Shown: one piece after another, positions 1-6,186 of the stretch
How positions within the stretch are numbered: position 1 is the first letter of the stretch
Layout: every line of letters begins with the position of its first letter
Assembly: GCA_014381385.1 (NCBI GenBank)
Contig: JACNLR010000103.1
Location: 1 to 21,339 of the forward strand
Reading direction: 5' to 3'
DNA from: Planctomycetota bacterium
Lineage (GTDB): Bacteria; Planctomycetota; Phycisphaerae; Phycisphaerales; SM1A02
DNA length: 21,339 nucleotides
Translations under genes and position numbers: made by a program
Notes under the pieces: generated by a model
What the model was told of the DNA's origin: nothing
Seen by the model: the letters and a program-made list of their open reading frames with translations, nothing else
Databases searched by the model: none

Positions 1-1117
1 TTGCGATAACTGGAATAATTGCAGCTCGCCAACTTTGCAAAAAGATAAAGATAACCAGCACGACAAGCCCCACTGCTTCAAGTAATGTTACGACAAGTTC
101 AATTAATGAAATGCGTACAAACTCTGAAGTATCAAAGGTCATTTGATACTGTAAATCGTCTGGAAAATTTTCTGCAAGTCGTGACATTGCTTCTTTTACG
201 CCTGCTGTCACATCAAGTGCGTTTGCGCCTGGCAATTGGTATATACCCATCGATGTAGCTGGATTGCCACTAAGCGTGCTGTTTGATGCGTACGTACGTG
301 CTCCAAGTTCAACTGAGCCTATATCTCGAATACGAACAATAGCGCCATCGTCGCTTCGAACAATAATGTCAGCGAATTCTTCTACATCTTCAAGTCTACC
401 TTTTGCGGTGAGTTGATATGTCGATGAAGTTGGGTCAGCAAGTGGAAGCGCGCCAACTTGACCTGCGACTATTTGCAAATTCTGTTTACTGATTGCCGAC
501 GCAACAGTTTCTGGAGTAATTCCCATTGCAGTCATTTTTTGTGGGTCTAACCAAACACGCATTGCGTATTCTTTTAAACCAAAAATCGTAATGCTTCCAA
601 CACCCGGCACACGCTTGAGTTCATCGTACAAATGAATGTCTGCGTAGTTCCCCATGAATACACTGTCATACGTACCGTTTTCTGAGTACAAACTAACAAC
701 AGCAAGCATCGTGGTCGATTGCTTCGTGACTGATACGCCAGACTTTTGCACAATGCTCGGCAAGTTTGCCATTGCTTGGTCGACTCTGTTTTGCACATCA
801 ACGGCAGCGATGTCAAGATCAGTACCAATATTAAACGATATCGTAAGCGATGAAGCGCCGTTGTTTGTGCTATTCGACGACATGTACATCATGTTCTCAA
901 CACCGTTTACCTGCTCTTCAATTGGCGTTGTAATAATGTCCGAAACAACTTCTGAACTTGCTCCGGGATAGCCAGCAGTTACTTGTACTTGCGGTGGTGT
1001 TATTTGCGGAAATTGTGCAACTGGCAACAAGTAAATACAGATGCCACCAACTAACACCATGAGTATTGCGATACTCATGGCAAATATTGGTCTTTTTATA
1101 AAAAACAAAGGCGACAA
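1..1117 (-). CDS. RND-family efflux permease (AcrB/MexB-like), N-terminal part, cut by window edge
   Basis: Inner-membrane pump subunit of a tripartite RND exporter, which uses the proton gradient to expel drugs or other small molecules. About 372 codons are visible, against roughly 1040 in the family. The N-terminus shows the hallmark FFIKRPIFA followed by TM1, then LPVAQFP, the porter-domain motif YPGAS, VNGVENMMYMSS and VQNRVDQA. The visible part ends in TM2 with the FLQSWRA motif. There is no ATG at the expected place. The reading frame is closed upstream by the TAG of the adaptor gene, and TTG at 1115-1117 gives a start that aligns with AcrB, whereas the first ATG (1078) would delete half of TM1. 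The start lies 6 nt after the adaptor stop, so translational coupling is likely. The substrate cannot be read from the sequence. The family call is firm; the TTG start is inferred. Confidence 0.95.
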   Translation of the reverse strand, partial: MSPLFFIKRPIFAMSIAILMVLVGGICIYLLPVAQFPQITPPQVQVTAGYPGASSEVVSDIITTPIEEQVNGVENMMYMSSNSTNNGASSLTISFNIGTDLDIAAVDVQNRVDQAMANLPSIVQKSGVSVTKQSTTMLAVVSLYSENGTYDSVFMGNYADIHLYDELKRVPGVGSITIFGLKEYAMRVWLDPQKMTAMGITPETVASAISKQNLQIVAGQVGALPLADPTSSTYQLTAKGRLEDVEEFADIIVRSDDGAIVRIRDIGSVELGARTYASNSTLSGNPATSMGIYQLPGANALDVTAGVKEAMSRLAENFPDDLQYQMTFDTSEFVRISLIELVVTLLEAVGLVVLVIFIFLQSWRAAIIPVIA

Positions 1118-1123
1118 GGTGAA

Positions 1124-2263
1124 CTACTCTGCTTCCTCAGATGTTTCTGAAATAGTGACTTCCGTTCCAGAACGAAGATTGGTAGTCCCCTCGACTAGTA
1201 CACCAGCACCTTCCTTCAACCCAGTAAGAATGTGCTGGTAATCACCCTGCATAGAACCGATTGTGACAGGTGTAACAACTGCCGTCCCCTCATCGGAAAT
1301 TGTCCATACGTAGTAACTTCCCGGCTGTTGCATGATTGCTTTTCTCGGAACCATGATTGCTTTGTTTATCACTTGCAACTGCACACGCACGTCAACATAT
1401 TGTCCGGGCAACACACCTAGGTCATTCACAAACTCTCCTCGAGCAAGAAATGTCGACGTTGATGATTTGATTGTGTTATCAACAAACACCAATGAGCCAG
1501 TTGCAGTGTGCTTAGTGAGCACGCTACCAGAAGCAGAGGCTTGGCTTTCAGAATCGTTTTCGGTGATAGAAATATGCATGGGAAGCGAGCCCCCTTCCAT
1601 CAACGATTGAATGAGTATGAGCCGATTCGCCGGTGGATGGATCTCGACGTACATTGGTGAAACCTGAACAATGTTTGCTAATGTGGCTTGCTGACCTGGC
1701 CCCACTAGAGAACCAACATCCACTGTCGACTTACCGATTTTCCCCGAGATCGGCGCGTGTATGGAACAGTACCCCACGTTCAACATTGCAAGTGTAACAC
1801 CCGCTTCTGCCTGTACCACTTGAGCAAGTGCTTGCTCAAACTGTGTTTCTAATTTGTCAAAATCTTGTTTTGAAATTGCACCTGTTAGTACAAGTGGCTC
1901 ATTTCGTTCAAACTCTGTTTGTGCGTAGGATTTTTGTACTTTCGCGGACGTGAGTGCTGACTCTGCTTGTAGCAATTGTGCGTCGTAGGGCGCAGAATCA
2001 ATTTCGTAAAGCAACTCACCCTCTGCAACGGTTTGCCCTTCTTGAAAATGTCTCTGCATCAGCCATCCTTCGACTCGTGCTTGCACATTGACTTCTTGAA
2101 CAGATGTTGTTGTCCCAGGCAGGGAAATATACGTCGGTAACGCACGAGCAACTACTGTTTCAGTTGTCACTTTCGTTGGAGGTGGCGCACTTGGTGCTAT
2201 TGCCGTTTCTTTGCATGCACTTATTGTGCAAAGTGCAGAACACAGTATTACAACCCGTCTCAT
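1124..2263 (-). CDS. RND efflux periplasmic adaptor (AcrA/HlyD family lipoprotein)
   Basis: Membrane-fusion protein that bridges the RND pump and the outer-membrane channel in the periplasm. It has 379 aa, normal for AcrA/MexA-type proteins. A lipoprotein signal occupies residues 1-17 with lipobox ISAC, so Cys17 is the likely lipidated residue. Next come a Pro/Thr-rich linker, the first half of the lipoyl-like domain (VEGWLMQRHFQEGQTVAEGE, about 65-84), a long alpha-hairpin rich in Gln/Glu/Ala (about 95-150), the second lipoyl half around SIHAPISGKIG, then beta-barrel and membrane-proximal domains (LPGQYVDVRVQL). The ATG overlaps the upstream channel gene's TGA by four bases (ATGA), and the permease start follows six bases after its own TAG. 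This is an RND operon in channel-adaptor-pump order. Confidence 0.95.
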   Translation of the reverse strand: MRRVVILCSALCTISACKETAIAPSAPPPTKVTTETVVARALPTYISLPGTTTSVQEVNVQARVEGWLMQRHFQEGQTVAEGELLYEIDSAPYDAQLLQAESALTSAKVQKSYAQTEFERNEPLVLTGAISKQDFDKLETQFEQALAQVVQAEAGVTLAMLNVGYCSIHAPISGKIGKSTVDVGSLVGPGQQATLANIVQVSPMYVEIHPPANRLILIQSLMEGGSLPMHISITENDSESQASASGSVLTKHTATGSLVFVDNTIKSSTSTFLARGEFVNDLGVLPGQYVDVRVQLQVINKAIMVPRKAIMQQPGSYYVWTISDEGTAVVTPVTIGSMQGDYQHILTGLKEGAGVLVEGTTNLRSGTEVTISETSEEAE

Positions 2264-3723
2264 TGCGTACTCCTCACTTGTGTGACCTTTGTTTGATCTT
2301 TACTTTCCCAGTCACCGCCAAGTGCTTTATACAAGGAAACTACATTTTGTGAAACTGCGCCAGTTTTTTCAACAAGCATTATCTGGCTGTTAATAAAATT
2401 ACGTTTCGCGTTTAACACCGACTGCATTTGGACAACACCCAATCGTTCTTCTGCTTCTGTCAACCTCAATGCCTCGAGTAACGATTTGGAAGAATCGTTC
2501 CATGCATCTTGAACTTTCCCAGATTCGATAAGGTTCGACAAAGAAATTTCTACTTCAGCGAATGCGCGCAACACTGTTTGCTCCCATGTGAGAAATGCAG
2601 AATTCGCTTTTTCTTCTTGCAGTTGTACTTGGCTTCGAATCCGATTTCCATTAAAAATATCCCACGAAACTGATGGCCCAATACTCCACGTTCGACTGTC
2701 CCAACGTATCACGTCATTTGTTTCTGTCGCTTCATATCCAAAAGCGCCTGACAGAGACAATTTTGGGTACAGGTTTGCCATTTTTGCACCAATAAGTGCA
2801 GTTTGCGCCGCGAGTGCACGCTCAGCTTCACGAATGTCTGGACGCTTGCGCAGTACCTCTGCTGGTATGCCGACTGCGACATTGGGGGATGCCCTTGGTA
2901 CTTGCAACTGATCTGCTAATTGATGCATTATGGTTTGTATGTCTGTATCCAATAAAACAGCAAGGCGTGCATATTCTTGTACTAACTGCATTTCAACCGC
3001 GGGAAGTTGCGTTGTGTTTTGATCGTACATCGCACGTTCTGTTTCAAGAACAGATTTTGAGATAACACCTTGTTCGAACTGCGCCTCGACTAGCACGAGT
3101 AATTGTTGGAGCACTTCGATAGATTGTGTTGTAAGTTTTTTTGTTATCTGTAACACACGAATATTTATGTATGTTGCTGCAACTTCTGCTCGAAGTGTAA
3201 CAAGAGTGTCATGATACTTTTCAAGTGCGACACCCTCCATTGCATTCGCCGCCTCGATGTTTTTTTCTATCCCCCCCCAAAGATCAATTTCCCAACTTGC
3301 ATCGAGCCCAACTGCAAAATCGTTTACTGGTTTTGCTTTCACATTCGGAAAGTTTGCCAAAGTCGGCGAGTTGTCGCTTGCTTGCTCGCGTTCAGTTTGT
3401 CCCTTGGCACTTATGTTCGGAGACACCGATGCCGAAGCGATTCCGTACGTTGCTCGTGACTGCAATACGTTTGAAACAGCCAGCTTCAGCGAAAGGTTTT
3501 TTTGCTGTGCTTCGGAAATAAGGAAAACAAGTTGTGGGTCATCGAATCGATACCACCAATCAGACACATCCATCGTGCCAATTTCAAAACCATCTGTAAC
3601 AGCAAAATGCCAAACATCAGGCGTCTTGCTCGCAAGTTCTGGCGGTACGTACTCTGGCCCAACAGAGCAAGACGCTAATCCCAAACAAGATAAAAATATC
3701 CAATTCCTATGGGTCTTCTTCAC
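2260..3723 (-). CDS. Outer-membrane efflux channel lipoprotein (NodT/OprM family, TolC-like)
   Basis: Outer-membrane exit duct of the RND pump; 487 aa, the usual OprM size. Residues 1-19 are a lipoprotein signal with lipobox LASC (Cys19), followed by the family hallmark CSVGPEYVPPE. Two OEP domains are visible. The first contains WEIDLWGGIEKNIEAA. The second contains RKRPDIREAERALAAQTALI and then NLYPKLSLSG, the classic NodT signature. The start is GTG (3721-3723), 15 nt downstream of the MGMT-like gene stop; no ATG suits better and no strong Shine-Dalgarno is seen, so coupling to the upstream gene is likely. The codons for the WGGIEKN stretch contain a run of eight G and a run of seven A on the coding strand, a possible slippage site. 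Its stop overlaps the adaptor start. Confidence 0.95.
   Translation of the reverse strand: MKKTHRNWIFLSCLGLASCSVGPEYVPPELASKTPDVWHFAVTDGFEIGTMDVSDWWYRFDDPQLVFLISEAQQKNLSLKLAVSNVLQSRATYGIASASVSPNISAKGQTEREQASDNSPTLANFPNVKAKPVNDFAVGLDASWEIDLWGGIEKNIEAANAMEGVALEKYHDTLVTLRAEVAATYINIRVLQITKKLTTQSIEVLQQLLVLVEAQFEQGVISKSVLETERAMYDQNTTQLPAVEMQLVQEYARLAVLLDTDIQTIMHQLADQLQVPRASPNVAVGIPAEVLRKRPDIREAERALAAQTALIGAKMANLYPKLSLSGAFGYEATETNDVIRWDSRTWSIGPSVSWDIFNGNRIRSQVQLQEEKANSAFLTWEQTVLRAFAEVEISLSNLIESGKVQDAWNDSSKSLLEALRLTEAEERLGVVQMQSVLNAKRNFINSQIMLVEKTGAVSQNVVSLYKALGGDWESKDQTKVTQVRSTQ
3260..3278 (-). repeat. Adjacent homopolymer tracts inside the efflux channel gene
   Basis: On the plus strand seven T (3260-3266) and eight C (3271-3278) lie four bases apart. 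On the coding strand these read G8, ATAG, A7 within the codons for WGGIEKN. The frame is intact in this copy. Such tracts are slippage-prone, but sequence alone cannot show that they vary. Confidence 0.6.
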
Positions 3724-3738
3724 CCTAAGGAGGATACA

Positions 3739-4188
3739 TTAAAAACCAGCAACAAACCATCGCTTACTCCGCTTAATAATCTTATGCCCTTCTTTGCGTA
3801 GTCGTTTTGCTTGTTCTTCCATACCGCCGGGATATTTAGGATTCAGTTCACCCTTGGCTTTGACTGTCCTCCACCAAGGGGTAATTCGTTTCTTCCCTTC
3901 GTCCTCCGCTTCCTGCGCGGCGTTTGCTGAAATCCATGCAAAAATACCACAGCAAAGTGGACAGGCACTCGTTGCATTGTTTTCTGTAGCAAGTTTTTTT
4001 CGCATGTTCGCGATTGTCATCACTTTACCCTTGCGAACCTTTTTCATCACTGCATCAACTTGCAATGGCGATGGGACAAGCATGCGGTCACCGTACTGCG
4101 TTGCGCCCTTCCCCTTTGGTTTTATGATTTTAGGGAGGTCTTTTGAATCTTGTAACTTTTCCCGCCAGTTCTTTTTTGCTCGTGCCAT
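3739..4188 (-). CDS. MGMT-fold alkyltransferase-like DNA-binding protein
   Basis: Resembles the winged-helix DNA-binding half of O6-methylguanine-DNA methyltransferase, in the group annotated as 'MGMT family protein'. The best-matching stretch is ITPWWRTVKAKGELNPKYPG, which corresponds to the PCHR(V)...GE...G segment of Ada/Ogt, followed by EEQAKRLRKEGHKI, the usual C-terminal helix. The catalytic Cys of PCHR is replaced by Trp (PWWR, about 104-107). Three cysteines sit earlier in ACPLCCGIF (about 75-83). Alkyl transfer as in Ada is therefore unlikely; damage recognition as in ATL proteins, or another DNA-binding role, is more plausible. I use the ATG at 4188; a GTG directly in front (4191) is equally possible. 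The protein is about 149 aa with a basic N-terminus (MARAKKNWREKL). It lies in the efflux operon, 18 nt after the 103-aa gene and 15 nt before the channel gene. Confidence 0.75.
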   Translation of the reverse strand: MARAKKNWREKLQDSKDLPKIIKPKGKGATQYGDRMLVPSPLQVDAVMKKVRKGKVMTIANMRKKLATENNATSACPLCCGIFAWISANAAQEAEDEGKKRITPWWRTVKAKGELNPKYPGGMEEQAKRLRKEGHKIIKRSKRWFVAGF

Positions 4189-4206
4189 CACACAAGCGTA
4201 CCAAAG

Positions 4207-4518
4207 TTACCCTGCCTTTGAAAAGTGATTCGTGTCTTTGGCAACTGTGGAAATTGTTGTGCCAGAAACGCCTTCAGCTGCATCAAGGGCAGCTTTGCGA
4301 ACATTATATTTGGCGAGTGCTGATACGAGTTCTTCTGGTTTAGTTGTTATTCTTGAAGCAGTTTCTGCGATTCTATCTGCTGTTGACCACAGGTCGTTTC
4401 GCATTGTCTGCTCTAGCGCTTCCGCTAAATCTATACATGTCCAATAATCTACTGTTGTTTCTAGCATGTCTTGTACCTTTTCTTCTACTGGGGTGCCCAA
4501 ACCTATCGGCAGGAGCAT
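4207..4518 (-). CDS. Small soluble hypothetical protein, first well-supported gene of the efflux operon
   Basis: 103 aa, no family recognised. It is predicted alpha-helical and mildly acidic, with the helix-like stretch VEEKVQDMLETTVDYW and a possible second helix LAEALEQTMRNDLW; there is no signal peptide or membrane segment. The ATG at 4518 has no Shine-Dalgarno of its own. It lies two bases after the TAG of a short upstream reading frame (4521-4616), so it may be translated by coupling. The reading frame upstream of the ATG stays open for 11 codons (ending ...NQALD) but offers no usual start codon. A frameshift joining it to the upstream ORF is the alternative reading. It shares orientation and close spacing with the alkyltransferase-like and RND genes. 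Confidence 0.6.
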   Translation of the reverse strand: MLLPIGLGTPVEEKVQDMLETTVDYWTCIDLAEALEQTMRNDLWSTADRIAETASRITTKPEELVSALAKYNVRKAALDAAEGVSGTTISTVAKDTNHFSKAG

Positions 4519-4520
4519 GT

Positions 4521-4616
4521 CTAACGCTTGATTTCGTACATTTGTTCCTCATTCGTGTACTTTTTCGTCATAATCAAAGCCGTGCAAAGTCCTATAACCA
4601 AAATTGTTAGGTAAAT
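4521..4616 (-). CDS. Possible 31-codon single-pass membrane peptide, ATT start
   Basis: The reading frame gives one hydrophobic segment (YLTILVIGLCTALIM) followed by a charged tail (TKKYTNEEQMYEIKR), the look of a small bacterial membrane protein. There is no ATG before the hydrophobic part. An AAAGGAG (minus strand, 4631-4625) sits eight bases before an ATT codon at 4616; ATT is a rare but real start, as in infC. An internal ATG at 4571 would give only 16 residues. The stop TAG is followed after two bases by the ATG of the 103-aa gene. Against it: the AAAGGAG belongs to a repeat-like motif, and 31 codons can arise by chance. Treat as a candidate. Confidence 0.3.
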   Translation of the reverse strand: MYLTILVIGLCTALIMTKKYTNEEQMYEIKR

Positions 4617-4631
4617 GGATCTGACTCCTTT
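4613..4631 (-). repeat. Imperfect palindrome resembling a REP/RAYT-associated end motif
   Basis: The 19-mer AAAGGAGTCAGATCCATTT (minus strand) folds as AAAnGGA/TCCnTTT around a six-base loop. From memory it resembles the short GTCAGRTCCATTT-type repeats found beside IS200-like REP-associated transposases in many bacteria. No transposase is nearby, so this would be a solo copy or relic. The resemblance is recalled, not searched. Confidence 0.25.
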
Positions 4632-4647
4632 GAAGGTATTGCCTTTT

Positions 4648-4685
4648 AAAAAGAGTTCCTCGCGATGACCGGCATCACGAGGAAC
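4648..4685 (-). terminator. Rho-independent terminator for the secreted-protein gene (4722-5558)
   Basis: A 13-bp stem (arms 4673-4685 and 4655-4667) encloses a five-base loop and is followed on the minus strand by TCTTTTT (4654-4648). One position is a U-G wobble in the minus-strand transcript but a C-A mismatch in the plus-strand transcript, so the hairpin is built to work on the minus strand. It lies about 37 nt after the stop of the secreted-protein gene and insulates it from the efflux operon. Confidence 0.85.
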
Positions 4686-4721
4686 AAATTTGTTAGGGAG
4701 AGAAAGAGTAAAAGAATAAAG

Positions 4722-5558
4722 TTAGTCAACAGGAACAACGTCGCCTGGTCCTTTATATGTTCCTTGTTGCCAAGCGTCGATGAAGACGCCGACGCCTGTA
4801 TCTTCACATGGTTCGCAACTTACAAAGTCAACATAGAACAACCACTGGTTCCAGATGGAATCCATATTTATGCCATATGCATACCAATCCATAAGTGCTC
4901 CTTGCATACAGTCCGCATTGAAAGTCACACACACAGTGGCGAATTCACAATCATAGTTGTATGAAACCTGATTGAATGCCCAGCCTACAATTGAAGCCTC
5001 TCCGTCGAAGCAGACCGTAGCCGTTACAGATTCATCAATTGGTGCAGGGTCATAACCATTGATCATCCCTGATTCAAAGACATGTACTTCGTCGACAGCA
5101 AAGGGAGATTCGATGCACATTGTTATGTTGCCAAACTCATCTGCACAAGCATCCCCGCTTTGCAATGCCTCTATGATATTACCAACGGTAAGCATATACC
5201 CTTGTGTCCAAACTGGTCCACCACTGCTAAACATTGGGTATTTGCACACTTCGTAGTCAGGAACCCACTCGACTTCGAGGCATTCATTTGCAAAACAAAC
5301 ATCTCCAAGAGGCATTATGCACTGACTTGGAGGCAATGGACAGCCAGGACAAGGTGGAACTATATCGCCAGGCCCATCATAATGACCTCCACCACCAATT
5401 GGTTGGCCATCAATTCCACCACCGGATGGTAAAGATGTGCCTTGTGTCGTGATTCCTGGCGCACTGGGGTGTGTCGCCGATGCAATTTTGGACGAAAGTA
5501 GTGCGGCAGTAACTATAAGAGTCAGTCCTAAATAGTGTGTTGTTTGTAGGTTTTTCAT
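4722..5558 (-). CDS. Secreted cysteine-rich protein with paired GPGD(I/V)VP motifs
   Basis: 278 aa, family not recognised. Start at ATG 5558, chosen because AAAGGA lies just upstream and a typical signal peptide follows (MKNLQTTHYLGLTLIVTAAL..., cleavage near ASA-TH, about residue 28). Upstream in-frame codons are basic and not signal-like. The mature N-terminus is Gly/Pro-rich and contains HYDGPGDIVPPCPGCP (about 59-74). The body is acidic with about 14 cysteines, an even number compatible with disulfides outside the cytoplasm. The last residues, YKGPGDVVPVD, repeat the Y(D/K)GPGD(I/V)VP motif of the N-terminus. It is divergent from the ECF sigma/kinase pair, so it could be a target of that regulator or be sensed by it; this is inference only. 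Confidence 0.75.
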   Translation of the reverse strand: MKNLQTTHYLGLTLIVTAALLSSKIASATHPSAPGITTQGTSLPSGGGIDGQPIGGGGHYDGPGDIVPPCPGCPLPPSQCIMPLGDVCFANECLEVEWVPDYEVCKYPMFSSGGPVWTQGYMLTVGNIIEALQSGDACADEFGNITMCIESPFAVDEVHVFESGMINGYDPAPIDESVTATVCFDGEASIVGWAFNQVSYNYDCEFATVCVTFNADCMQGALMDWYAYGINMDSIWNQWLFYVDFVSCEPCEDTGVGVFIDAWQQGTYKGPGDVVPVD

Positions 5559-5582
5559 GTTTTTTCCTTTCGGGGTTATATG

Positions 5583-5628
5583 GGGTTTCTTACTACATAC
5601 AGTCAGGCGGAGACGCCTAGAGAAACCC
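5583..5628. promoter_or_regulatory. Nested inverted repeat between the secreted-protein gene and the ECF sigma gene
   Basis: GGGTTTC (5583-5589) and GAAACCC (5622-5628) form an outer dyad around an inner perfect hairpin AGGCG-GAGA-CGCCT (5605-5618). It sits in the middle of the 115-bp divergent intergenic region (5559-5673), the natural place for an operator or regulated promoter. A further GAAACCC lies at 5650-5656 and another at 9546-9552, upstream of the second secreted-protein gene. No convincing sigma-70 -35/-10 pair was found here. The function is inferred. Confidence 0.4.
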
Positions 5629-5673
5629 GCAATACAAAACAATATAAATGAAACCCGATGTATACTCGTTAGC

Positions 5674-6186
5674 ATGACCCCTCAACCACTCAATGAACTG
5701 ATGCCTGAGGTATACGACGAACTCCGCCATTTAGCGGAGGCATCCATGCGCCAAGAACGCGCAGGGCACACCCTGCAAGCGACCGCATTGGTGAACGAAA
5801 TATATTTACGATTAGGTCATCAAGAAGAAGCAAAATGGCAGAGTAGGGCGCACTTTTTTGCGGCGGCGTCACAAGCAGTCCGCAGAATTCTCATCGACCA
5901 TGCCCGAAAGAAAAAAGCGGACAAACGGGGCGGTAACCGAAAACAAATTCCGCTTGAAGATGCGATGGGTCTTGGTGGAAACTCAGAACTTGAAATACTT
6001 GACCTCGACTCTGCACTTTGCGAGCTCGAAGCCATCGACGCACGTGCAGCGAACGTGGTCGCACTTCGTTTTTTTGGCGGTTTGAATATGGAAGAAATTT
6101 CAAACGTACTCGGCGTTTCAAAAAGAACCATCGAGGGTGATTGGACAACTGCTAGGGCTTGGCTCAGAAGTCGTCTTGAAACATGA
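5674..6186 (+). CDS. ECF-type RNA polymerase sigma factor (TIGR02999-like, planctomycete/acidobacterial type)
   Basis: 170 aa. Region 2 reads VYDELRHLAEASMRQERAGH, then TLQATALVNEIYLRLG and RAHFFAAASQAVRRILIDHA, followed by KRGG; region 4 reads VVALRFFGGLNMEEISNVLG and SKRTIEGDW. These are near-perfect family signatures; family members are usually some 180-190 aa, so the N-terminus is slightly short. Start taken at ATG 5674, which places the conserved VYDELR correctly; upstream in-frame codons are not family-like. No Shine-Dalgarno is visible. A nine-codon ORF (5648-5677) ends on this ATG as ATGA and may couple translation. The stop overlaps the kinase start (ATGA), so the two are expressed together. 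The factor probably directs transcription of envelope or surface genes under control of the partner kinase; the targets are unknown. Confidence 0.93.
   Translation: MTPQPLNELMPEVYDELRHLAEASMRQERAGHTLQATALVNEIYLRLGHQEEAKWQSRAHFFAAASQAVRRILIDHARKKKADKRGGNRKQIPLEDAMGLGGNSELEILDLDSALCELEAIDARAANVVALRFFGGLNMEEISNVLGVSKRTIEGDWTTARAWLRSRLET

Noticed and set aside
3727..3733. Perfect plus-strand AAGGAGG
   Set aside because: No start codon follows at a usable distance on the plus strand, and it lies at the start of a minus-strand gene; coincidence.
3257..4228. Plus-strand ORFs of 144-161 codons opposite the channel and alkyltransferase-like genes
   Set aside because: They are antisense shadows of genes with clear family motifs; their products show no recognisable features.
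4625..4721. In-frame open reading continuing from the small membrane ORF back to the stop of the secreted protein (readthrough or longer gene)
   Set aside because: The stretch is the terminator hairpin and its T-run read as codons (VPRDAGHREELF), with no start codon or ribosome-binding site; not coding.
5557..5673. N-terminal extension of the sigma factor by 39 residues
   Set aside because: It is hydrophobic/basic sequence unlike the family and lies in the divergent promoter region.
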